Assembly (NCBI GenBank): GCA_037783415.1
Contig: JAZGTN010000024.1
Location: forward strand, 744,001 to 808,000
DNA length: 64,000 bases
Origin: Leptasterias polaris
Lineage: Eukaryota; Echinodermata; Asteroidea; Forcipulatida; Asteriidae
Direction of reading: 5' to 3'
Below are positions 48,701 through 60,700 of the stretch, in pieces. The first letter of the stretch is position 1, and each line of letters begins with the position of its first letter. Both the position numbers and the translations under genes were made by a program. The notes under the pieces were generated by a model that saw nothing but the letters and a program-made list of their open reading frames with translations, was not told the origin of the DNA and made no database searches.

Positions 48701-51700
48701 CTCACAGGTACCCATTTATACCCCTGGGTGAAGAGAATCAATTATAGCAAAGTGTCTTGCTCAAGGACACAAGCGTCTTGACCGGGACTCGAACCCACAC
48801 CCCGATGACTAAACCACCAGAACTTGAATCCGATGCTCTTAACCACTCGGCCATGACTCCCCATGACTTCTTGTGACATACTTCACTGTCACGGAGTGAG
48901 TAGTTATTGATTTCAAAACGAACTTGCAACTTCAAATATCTGGATAACTTTGTTTATACAAGCTTTTTAGTCAATAAAAAAAATACAAAAGTGATCAACA
49001 GCCATGTTATTGTACCTTCAGCAGAAATTCACATCCCCGTATCGACGTCCGCTCCAGCCCAGTGCTCGCCCTCAATCACCGGTCGTAGCTCCCAGCGTAG
49101 GTTGGTGCGATTGTGCAATGTCAGGCTGCGCGTGTCCTTCACCCGGGCGTGCGTGTTGAAGTGGAGGACCTCCTTCTGGGGCTGGCTGCCGACACACATC
49201 CCCGTCAGGACAAGGCTTAGAGGGCGCCCTCCTTCAATGTTACAGCGTAGTTTCTGTGAAGAAACCCCAAAATCAATTAATTTGCAAATCATCAGCAAAT
49301 GTGTCCGGCAATAAAAAGGTAGAAAGGTTTTGTGCACTGATTTGAAGGGCCATCAAATGCTTTTTTCCCAACTGTATTTCAGATGGAAGTGATTCTCTGA
49401 AATATTGTTGCTGGAATGAACTTTAAAACAGCAAGTTTTCAGACAGAATTTGTTAAAGTTTTATTTATAACAACTTGGGGTTGAACAAAGAAAAATAGCC
49501 TAGAGCGGGATTTGAACCAACAACCTCCGAATTAGTGTGCCGGCGCTCTACCAACTGATCTATCTAGTCCTATGTTGGCAGTCTCCCTATTTTGTCAATA
49601 TCTTTGTTCGGGGGGTGCCAGTCAGAATTAGCCATTCAACCATAAACTGCCGTGTAGCAAGGGATCACACCCAAGTTTATAATACAACCTGGGAAGCTGT
49701 TTTATTTATAACAATTAACCAATACTGTACTTTGTCTTTTAGTGAACCCTGTACCTGTTTGTCTTGTCTCCATGTTTGTAGTTTGTCTGTCTAGGCTGTC
49801 TTCTACAAACCTCGGCTTAATCTGACAGCCTCATACTCTCTTTTAATTTGGTATACATAGATTAACTCTTTCCCCGATCTTCTGTGCTTATTATTTCGCT
49901 TATCTATGTATTATTCTGTATACAGGTTACTTGAAATCTAGAAGACTTACGTCATATCGGATATCCTGACTGAGCTCCTTGGGGAAGAACGTGACTTCAA
50001 GCGGTACAGTCATACCGGGCGAGATGTAACCTTCCGTTGGACTGATTGCAAAGTCTGGACCAAACTTAGTGCTGTTCCACTTGAAACTAAAAAACAAAAG
50101 ATACAATGAATCAGAAGTTCGTTCAAGTCTCATACAACAGGCATGATATTTGGTCAATGGAAAAAAGTAAGAACATTTTATTGAGCACAAGGGCTGACCT
50201 ATATGTACTCAACTTTAATAGACGGCTTTAAGGATGTTTCATTACCTGATTTTTTTAAGGGCAAAAAACAAATCGGAAATCAGACTAAAGTAGGAAGAGT
50301 ATCACGCTTGATACAAATAACAATGTTGAAAGAACTACTTAGGATATGGTGAAGAACTGGTGGACCAGTGGAATGACAAACTAGTTGGATCCGCTCGCTC
50401 ATCTTTGTAAGAATAAGGGCAAACCTTGTCAGTTGTAAGAATAATAATAATAGTTTGTGGGGCTAATCATTCTTACTTGCAGCTCAGAAGCTGAATTGTG
50501 AAGGATGCAGCTGTGACATGGTCGAGCCAGTGGCATGTAAAGGCGCCTTATTGCAGCCAGCCATATCCACCAATATATGACCACGGAGCACAGGCAGAGA
50601 TCAAAAGTGTTTGAGTTTTCCACAGAGAGGAAAACCGGAGGGCCCAGAGAAAAACCCTTGTGGCACAGGAGAGAACCAACGCAATTCTACTCACATATGG
50701 CCCTAGCCGGGAATCAAACCAGGGCCACAAGGCTGAGAGGCGAGCGCTAGCCGCCCATGGCACCATGAATTGTGAATGAGTTGAACCATATTTTCCAATT
50801 TAGGATATTTCCAGTTTCAATGATGGATTTTGTTGCATTTTATAACAATGCATTAAAAGGAACCTTGGAGTTCCAGGCTGAACTTAACAAAACTTTTTCT
50901 GGACATTTTTGGACAGGAAAGTAAACCTACCCTGCTCCAATGTCTCCTGTGTTATACATGAGGCGTTTGCGTGTAGTGCTGCTTCGTTGTACGACGGCAC
51001 CAAACGGTATAGACTCCTGATCAAGGCTGATGTCAATTCCCTGACAGGATCCGGTCACTACAAACAATGGTTGGGATAAACCAGCACATTCTAACATCAC
51101 CTGGAAACAAGAACAAGATGGCAAAAAAGGCCGAGTATATTAAACAAATTTTCTTGCATTTAGAACAACAACTTATTGACATTGATTCAAGCAAAACAAT
51201 AAAAGTATGCAGTTCTCATAAAGTGCTTTATCTTTGCCTGATGGGCCTCTCAAGGCTCATTATTTTTGCCACAGGCATGCAGAGCATTGTTTGCATTATG
51301 AGACCCATTTATATAACACCTTGTGAGGGTGTACAAAGGTGATACAGCGCACCCAACCATGTCAGAAACACCAAGGGAAATTCTTCAAAAGGAAAGTTTG
51401 CAAACTATATTTGATCACCCCAGACTTTAATATTTGTCTCTACCTGTTTAGGTTCCAATAAATTTAGCTTCCTAATAAAACACTTTTTATATTTAAGACA
51501 TTGATGGGAAACATGAATAATAATGCAGGGACATTAAAACTTCTTCACTGTTCAAGCCGCCAGTAAAAGATTGACCCAAAGTTCAAAGTTCAACCTAAGT
51601 TTTTCTACCTTCCAAATTTCTTTGCTGGCTCTTATACTTTTGGTTATTTTGATTCAAACAATCCATAACTATCATTAATAAGTTGAAAGGAAAAATCTTA

Positions 51701-54700
51701 CACACATCCCTAATTCCCTACCTTAAAAGAGAAGACAAAAAACTTAAATAAAACTAGCACTAATGCGTGAAACCGAAATGGTAAGAGGTAATAGAGTTTT
51801 TGAAATTCATACTCGGATAAAAAAACAAAATCTGGATTTTACCTCCTCTGTGAATTGTGGAATACGGCACTTTGGCGTGAAGACAAGATCCAGGTTGCAA
51901 GTGCCTCCCTTGGGCTTGAGATAGATCTCCTTGGTAGGGGACAGAGAGAGGACGTTAGGCAGCTGCTGCAGGATGGAGCTGAGTGGGGTGATGACCACCG
52001 TGAAGGTAAGTGGGGCTGGGCTGTTGTTGATCACTGGGACAGTGCACTTGATCGACTCGCCGACGCGGAGGGCGCCAAAGTTGACCAGTCTGTCCTGGCT
52101 ACTTCAACCCTCATCTCTGTTCCCTCTCCGAGAATTTCAACCTGGACAAACAACAAAGAGATGTATTGAAAAATGTCTATTAAAAATGAGGTAAGTGTTA
52201 AGAACATGATGAACTGTTTTTACTTTCAATAACTGAGATAGTTAAGTAAAATATTAAAGACAAATTCTCAAAAGATTTCCGATGAAGTTTCTGAGGATTT
52301 CTGACCGCATCATCAATAACAGGATGGATTGAAAGTCATTTATAAAAAAATTGATTTAGTGTTGACAATACGAACAAGTTTTTCTGGTTTTTTTTGCTTT
52401 TATTATGGAACCAGTGGGGTCAAACTTGACATCTGATTAAGTTTTGAAACTTGGTAAAGCTGTAGCAGCCATACTTCACTTGCTCAGTGAAATTGAGAAC
52501 TGCTGGGCCAAATTTCATAGAGCTGCTTCAGCAGAAAATATCGCTTAACAATTTGTTGCTAAGCAGAAATGAGCAGAATACCAGTCACAAATTGTACACG
52601 TGACACGGTAGTTTGGGTGGTAACCTTATTCTGGTAAGCATTATCTTGTTGTGCTTAGCTACTTTTTTGTGCTTAAGCAGCTCTTTGATGAAATAAGGCC
52701 CTGGTCTGGATAAAACTCTGTGGGCTGATAAAACTAACATACCTGAGTACGAGATAGTCCGTTGAGCTCAAAGATGACCAGCTTTCTGTACTTGATGGCT
52801 TCCCGTGGGTAGAAGGTGAGGTGGACATCCCGGCTGTCTCCTGGCTGCAACACACATGCTGAGAACTGCACCTCTAGATGGGATGTACTCGTATACAGAC
52901 AATCAATGCTAAAATTACAAATGAAAATGAACATTTCTTGAACTTGATGTTTAGCTTACAAGTGGTATTAGTTTGTACTGCAGATGTGACGCTCCATGCC
53001 AAAACTACTCATTTGTTTATCTGCTCATAAAAACGATGAGGGGATAATAATTATAATAGTGGCTTCTTATATAGCGCTCAAATTTGTCACTCAGTGACGC
53101 TCAAGGCGCTTCAACAGTCAGTATTTTTCTTGCACTGCATGTGGAGCTACGTTTTGAAGTATAAGACCCTTGGGACGTAAAGCTGTAGGTCCTGTGTGTT
53201 GTATAATTGTAAAAGAACCCAGTGCATTTATCGTGAAGAGAAGTTGGAGAGAAAATTATAAATGATGGAATAAAAAATTTGATGAAGAAGCTACATACCT
53301 GATGGCCTTATTATCCCTGTTGGTGGCTGTCAGCAGGTTGGACAAGGTTGGCATTCCAGCTCGATGGATGAAGCACGGCCCAAAGTCAAACTTGGTGAAG
53401 GAGAAGTGAAGACCTGGGGCTACTCCTTGACCAGCTAGGCTGATCTGGTAGCTGGGACCGTTGGTGACCTAGTCAGGATGGGTGATGGAAAGTAAGTCAG
53501 AGGTTTGGACACAGAGGGACTTTTGAAGGAGGGCCAACTCTAATTTTGCTTTCTCAAAGAGGAACTTTTGAAGATTTGGGAAGAAATTTGAGGGCCAACT
53601 CTAATTTTGCTTCCTCGCATTTACAAATTATTAGAATTTTATTAATGCTTGAGAGAATGCCAAGAGGTGACATATGTAGTTTACAAAATTCTTTTGAAGA
53701 GCCAAGTCAGCTATCTTTACCAGACTCTTTATATTCTATGCTGAACTATAATTGCTTCTCTTCACCCAGGAGTAATTGTGTACCTGTGAGGGCAGAGATG
53801 GTTCTTGTGATTGATTTAACTTTGTGCGCTACATACTTGGCAGCATAGTCTGGTTACTCCGTAGGGAGCTGAGATGGTTTAGGGAATGACATACATGGCC
53901 CAAGAGAGTCACAATTGGGGGTTACCGAATAATATTAGGCTACTTTGCTGTGTAGATTGTTCTTGCTAGAAGTTGTCTTGCTACTGCAGAGTAGATTTCG
54001 GAGCTCAGGGGACTTCTTAGCTCTGAAATGAATTATCCTCCTAATGAGGTCTTACCCAGAAGGTTGGAAATCAGCCTGGACTATTAGCTTAGTGGATCAA
54101 GGTGACTTCTTGTGACATACTTCACTGTCACGATGTGAGTAGTTATTGATTTCAAAACGAACTTGCAACTTCAAATATCTGGATAACTTTGTTTATACAA
54201 GCTTTTTAGTCAATAAAAAAAATACAAAAGTGATCAACAGCCATGTTATTGTACCTTCAGCAGGAATTCACATCCCCGTATCGACGTCTTGTGGGGTGGT
54301 TTAAACGCCAGGACACATCGTTTGCGGTCGCTGCAGGGAACAGACCCAGTCTCTGGGGAGATGCTGACCATCTTCATTGCCTTGCCCGAACGCTCCTTCA
54401 TCGACCACTCATAGTCAAAGTTAAACTTCCCAGCATTGACGATGAAAATTGAACGAACGGCCTTCTCATTTACTTCCACCTGAATACAAGTAAATAACCA
54501 ATTTAAATAACACTAGTTCCCCCCTCATGGTCATCAAAGTAATTTTGAGTTCTTATAGAACACACAAATCATAGCAGCTAGATGAAAGTGATGTACAATC
54601 AAAACAGACAAGTATTAGATTCAAAGATCTAAATAGTTAGTTTTGTTGTTTAATGAAGACATGTACTGAAGTTGAGTGGCGGCGTTAGACACGGAGGTTA

Positions 54701-57700
54701 TTCCAAAGTCTTCAACTAGTACAGCCTCGAGCAGATTTTGTTAAACTTGGCTTGCAAAGTCTTTTGTCATCTTATTTTAGAAGACCAAAGGTTTTATTTT
54801 ACCTCTCCAAAGTTGATCTCGTTGACTCCACGAGAAGACAGCTCTACGTTCTTGCCGGTGGAATCTTCGCAGAGGACCTTAGCGTTCATGGAATACCCTT
54901 CTGCCTTGACGTTCAGGTATATCGGCAGCGTCTTCTTCTTGATGTTGATCTCCACATTGAAGTTGACCACCTTCTCTTCGTGAGGGGTGAAGGAAACGTC
55001 GATCGGAATCCTGAGAAGAGGGGGGAGAAAGTTTCCATTTTATTTGATGAATAAACAGATTTCATTAATGAAAGGTAAAATGAATTATTATATTGCTCAG
55101 TTCATTTGTAAAGAGTTGCCTTTTGGTGGCCGTGAGTATAAACTATTTTGGCTGCTAGTCTTGGGTCCAATTTCAGTGAGCTGCTTAAGGAGACATTACT
55201 GCTTAAATGATTTCTGCTAAGCAAAATTAAGCAGGAAACCAGTTGCAAATGTTACACATGACAAGGTACTTTGGCTGGTAATCTTTATTTCTGGTAGGCA
55301 CAATTGTTTTGTGCTTAGCTAATTTTGCCACTGGATAAGTTTTGGTTAAAGTCGTCAAAACATACTCATGTTCAAATACTTGAAATGATGGCGTAGCATT
55401 GACAATAAAGTCATGCTGTTCTCCATCGGTGCCTACTTTTATATTTACTTGGAAAATGAACTGGGCTTTAGTTTGGCAAACTTCAGGCACAGTTACACCA
55501 AATTGTTATTATAAAATATCACTTCTTTCTTCAGACTTTCACTAAAATGTCTTACAAACAACAAGTATTGAATTCCCAGTTCCATCATATATGGATAGTT
55601 TTTCTTTGTGAACTCACCTTCCAAACGGCGGGATGATACCCTCCTTGGGGGTGACATTTAATTCAGATGAGAATGCCTCAGAGTGACACGAGGCTTCAGA
55701 GATGTCAAAGGTGAAAGGTCGACTCTCATTGTTGATCAGCTGAATCCTCTCACTAGCTTGGTTACCTGGTTGGGAAAGTAAAAGTCAAACTAGGATTCTC
55801 AGACAAATGAAAAGTGTTTCCGATCGTTCCAGACTGTTTTCTCAATCCTGAAATCTCTAGTTTTGATCTTTTTTCATCTTTAATAATGATAATAACTACT
55901 TTTTATATAGCGCTTTATCTACGGGCGTCTCAAACCATTTCTCATTTCAAGGCGGGTTTTAAAAGTTTTTTGAGTTATGAGAGCCATTTATGTAGAACCT
56001 TATAAGGGTTTACAAGGTGCTGCAGTGCAGCAACTACTGCCAGAACCACCAAAGCAAACCCTTTCGCTTAGCGATAAGTGTAACTGGGTTCTTTTACGAG
56101 CATTACACAGCACACAGGACCTACGGCTTTACGTCCCATCTGAAGGACTAAGTAATAATGGTTAAGTGTCTTGCTTAAGAACACAATTGTCAAGACTGGG
56201 ACTCCAACCCACTCTCTGCTGATCAGAAACACCAGAGCTTGAGTCCAGTGTGCTTGGGTTTATTGTCTGTTTATGATTTTACAGGAAAGATGGTCTGTAC
56301 AGGATTAAAGAAAGTAAAGGGACATTAACAACACCATTCCAGTTCTTACCGAGCAGTAATGACTTGAAGTTGATGTGTGATCGGTCAGTGGCTACAGCAG
56401 GTTCCTTAGCATCACCCACCAGGAGGAACGGAACGAGGATGTTCTGCTCTGGGATGGTGAAGCGCCAGAAGGATTCAACGATGCCCAGCTGGGATGGGGT
56501 GAAGTCAAAGCTGATCTGGAACGGCAAAGTCAAAAATTGTGTCAATCTTAAATTGAGCATGACAAATTTGTTGGAGAGAACAATTAATTAGGGAGGTTTG
56601 TGGCTGCAAACTAAGGGTAACAGAGAGGGCTTGGGAAAGAATAACAATAGGAATAACTAAGAAGGACAGAGTGAGAGATGAGGACCTAAGAAAGAGATGC
56701 CTGAAGGACATACAAACAGAACATAAGCAGGAACAAGAACGGACGGACAGACAGGTTGAACAAAGACAGAAATGATGAAAATAATAGTAATAATAATAAT
56801 AATAAGTTAAGTAATGTAGCTGACTACTTAGCAATAGTAAAAAGAGGACATTTGCAAACAAGCCATCGTGAGAATAAACTACATCAGGAACTGGGAGAGG
56901 AGAGCTCATTTGTAAGTGCTTTTAAATCAATTAAGCGCTTTTTAGATCAATTTAAGTTTTGTTTATAACCTTTTTACAGTAATTTTGTTCACGAAGAGTA
57001 ACAACTTTTAGGGTCAGTCACAGTTTTAGGATCGGTTGGTTTATGCCAAACACACAAATACTTTTCAAGTCTTGTGATTAAAGAAGAAGGATGCTTACCT
57101 CAGTCTTTTTACCTGGTGCAACGAACCCTTTTGTCGTCACACAACTAAACTGCTTAACTATCTTAGGGTCCTCCTCATCCTCACAGTTCCAGATGAAGGA
57201 ATACTGAGTGTTGGTCGGGTTTATGATGTAGAAACTCCTTCGGTTCTTCACCTGGATGCCGACCGAGGCGAACTCGATCACCCGGGTGTTGGGGTCAAGA
57301 GTAGCCCCTGGCGGGGCACCGCCTGGACCGCGGAGCTCCGGGTTTCGACTGGAACCGGTGATGTAGTCGGAGTCCTCCAGTTCAAAGTGGCAGTAGGGCA
57401 TGAGGCTGCGGCCGCGGAGGGAGATCACTGGTCCCTGTTTACCCTCTTCAAGATTTGGAACCCTGGATAAGTATCCAAGCATGAAAGTTAATTTGTGTAA
57501 ACAATCTTATTTAATTTCTCATCCAATTACCAAAAATTCTGCGCTTACCTGCGCTATGGGCTGCAGCAGGGTGTATTTAGAATTCCACGGTAAGCAGTGC
57601 TATGAAATTAGGGGTCTGAACTATTCTTGACAATTCATTTGAAAAATAACGTCTTGCATACCTGCAGATGAGACGTCCCTCATAGTCTTGCATATCCAGT

Positions 57701-60700
57701 GGGGCAAACTTGACAGTGAAGTTCTGCTTCTTGCCGACTCCAACGGTTCCCATCTCGGGCACCACTGTGAACGGGTAGACATCAGCGAGATCCGAGCTCG
57801 TGGCTGCTGTGCTGCAGCGTGATGGCAGTCTCATCTGGTCCTCGTCGGCGAAGCTGACCGACTTACGGCGCAGAATCTAGTCTTCCATTACCACCTGCCA
57901 GTTGTAAGCGAGCTGGACTGTGCCCTTGTTGGTCAGCTGGAAGCTGTAGGGATGGACAATGAAGGTAAGGTTGAGTTAAGAGGGATTAAAAAGCTGAGCA
58001 AGGAATAACTTCTGAGGAAATATCTATATTAAACCATATTGGCGTGACTGGTCACAGTGATTCCTAAGCCCAAGTATCACTCATTGCTTCATTAGAATAT
58101 CAGGCATAATACCTAAACCACAAGAATCTGTCACAGCAAACTGAACAAAAATGCCACTTACACAAACTGTCTTGTTTGGAACATGAGAGTGTCTTTGAAG
58201 TGAACAACGTCAGTCTTGCATTTGTACTTCGCGTAGTCTGCATTGGCGCTGACGCGGAGTTCAACGTCGCGTGTTGTGTCTTCCAATGGTGTGTTGGTCG
58301 GCTCGGGCTCAGTCTCAACAACCTTAACCCTTTCAACTCGATCCTTAGTAAAATCGGCCGGCGGCGGCCGAAAAATAAATCACTTCTCATCGAACACCAA
58401 CTGCCCCCTCTATTGGCCGAGTCATGCATCATTAGAAAGCTGAAAACATAAGCTTTACAATGATGGTATGGTACCCTGTGTGCGACCTTTATAAATAAAG
58501 TTACGAAGCGAAAAGAAACCAGACTATTGCTTTGCCAAAAAAACTGGCCATGCGCGCGTCACCCGTGTTGTGTATGTCGACTTTGTGCAAATTCCGTTCT
58601 CTCTATCTCAAACAAAACGCTATATTTCAGCTTCAAAATGACTAAAAAGAAGCCTGAAAAGCAGTCAAATGTTATCCAACCTTCCAGAAGACAATTTATA
58701 GAGGAAGAACTTTTTTATTTGTTGGGTTTTGTTGATGAGAGCGACGAGAACGGCGATCTTGATAGTGGCGAAGAAGAAATGTTGAACGAAGGCATTGATC
58801 CAACCATAGACTCCTGCCGGCTGGTAAATTTTTTTTAGCAAATGATTTGTAACACATAAAATGATTTGAAAAAAATATATTCCTTTATCTGTTATAGGGA
58901 GATCAGATGATGGAGATTTCAAAAAATGGCACCAAAACAATTTCAGACATTTGGAAATTACAAAATTTACATAAATATGAAAAAATATGAGTTTTCAAAA
59001 TAAAAATATGAATTTTAAAATGGCCATAATTTTTTTTCAAAACCTGCTGGGGGGTCAACAACTTGCTAAAAGTGTAGCCCTATATGTAAGCTTTATAAAT
59101 ATGTATAATGTTAACAGGTTTCTGAGGGTTTCTGAGAAGTAAACCAGTCATTTTAATAAAAAACCTGAGCACATGCAAAATTTCCAAAAAAGGGGTCGAG
59201 TTTAAAGGGTTAATTAAAGAACCAATAACAATAACAATAACAACACAAAATATAATAATTTATAGTGCCACATGTCTGTCAGATTTGACACTACAGAGGT
59301 CGATTTCACAAAAAGGTAACATTGACCCTAACAGCGAATCACTCTTAATTGCTATTGCAAAGTGTGGTGCCACAATTAATACACATATATACAGTTGACG
59401 ACACAAATAAAATGAAAGAGAAAAGTTAGTTTCTTGTTTAGAAATTGGGATACTATGTCAACATACTAACATCGGAAAATTTCATATGTAGGCTGTGACC
59501 TTTACTTTGACCTCTTTATGTAAATAATAGTGAGCTAACATTTGCGGCCGCTATGGCCGTTTTGGTACAAGCTGCTTGTGGCCGCTCTGATCTCTAAAGG
59601 GTTAAGGAAAGCACCATTACCTTCTTCTTGGCAGGCTTGGGGACCTCAATGACTATCTCGCCCGCCGCTATCTTCCGTCTCAACTCCTCCTCTGTCTTCT
59701 CCTTATCCATCTGCTCCATGGCCGCCTCCTTAGCAGCCTCCTTGTCCTTGGCCCCGCCCTTTCTGTGCTCTTTCTTGGCTTCCTTCTCCTCCTTCTTGGC
59801 GTCCTGGTTGGACTTGGGGCGGTTCCCCGGGGTGTCGCCCGAGGTCGGAGGGCATAGGGCAGCCACAGGGATGTCCACCCACTTGACTGTGCGCAATCTG
59901 TCATCCCAATCAGGTACCTAGGTTTGAGAAGGAGGATGATTTTGAATGCTTAGTCAAAATTCATAGACAAATTGGTAAACAAATTCACAAACAACTTGGT
60001 AAACAAATTCACAGACAATGCAGTAAACAAATTCTAAGACAACTTGGTAAACAAATTCAAAGACAACTTGGTAAACAAATTCAGACAACTTGGTAAACAA
60101 ATTCACAGACAACTTTGTAAACAAATTCACAAACAACTTGGTAAACAAACTGACAGTCAACTTGGTAAACAAATTCACAGAAAACTTGGTACACAAATTC
60201 ACAGACAATTTGGTAAACTTGTTCACAAAAAATGTGGTAAACAAATTCTAAGACAACTTGGTAAACAAATTCACAAACAAATTGGTCAAACAATTCAGAC
60301 AACTTGGTTAACAAATTCACAGACAATGTGGTCAAAAACTTCACAGACAATTTGGTTAAGACTTGATCATGACAAGCCTTTGAGTGTGGATGTCCAAACC
60401 CTGAATTTCATTTTTATTGATGAACCTAAAAGTGGGCACACAGGTTGCTAATCATTCACACCACATCATATTTACCTGATCCACCGGCTTATCAAACGTG
60501 ATCTTGCAGACTTTACAGTTGATCACCGTATCCTGAAGACTGACGGCCGAATCCGTCTTGAAGGTGACTGCAATATCCTTCGCCAGGCCGCCGTGGAGGT
60601 GCCCCACCGATGGAGAGAATTTTAGCTGGGAATGCTCCGGCCACTGGAAGCGCACAGTATCTACCGTGTTGTGATTGGTCATCGTGAAGGTCAGCTGATA

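Larger units (their letters stand above)
43462..49046 (-). repeat. Tandem copy B of the 5.6-kb HYDIN segment
   Basis: 5585 bp, with the same element content as copy A including the TGACTT-flanked SINE (48,557-48,863). It differs from A by scattered substitutions and small indels, for example a shorter G run near 44,030 and a 7-bp insert near 46,205. Confidence 0.95.
49047..54285 (-). repeat. Tandem copy C of the 5.6-kb HYDIN segment
   Basis: 5239 bp, shorter than A and B mainly because it lacks the 307-bp SINE and its second TGACTT. It also has private changes such as a 7-bp exon deletion and a ~16-bp gap near 53,005. Its right end continues into the original, unduplicated exon at 54,286. 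Confidence 0.95.

Noticed and set aside
38788..53468. Three separate HYDIN-like genes
   Set aside because: The three exon blocks are near-identical tandem copies inside one gene. They share intronic repeats and junction exons and have no starts or terminators of their own.
57862..57893. An 18-nt mini-intron removing the in-frame TAG
   Set aside because: The segment starts with GT and ends with AG, but it is far below the minimum length for animal introns and has no branch site.
59953..60451. A lysine/glutamine-rich repeat protein on the plus strand (60,044-60,451) or its minus-strand counterpart
   Set aside because: The frames follow a 24-bp minisatellite between two certain HYDIN exons. 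There is no start context or family resemblance.
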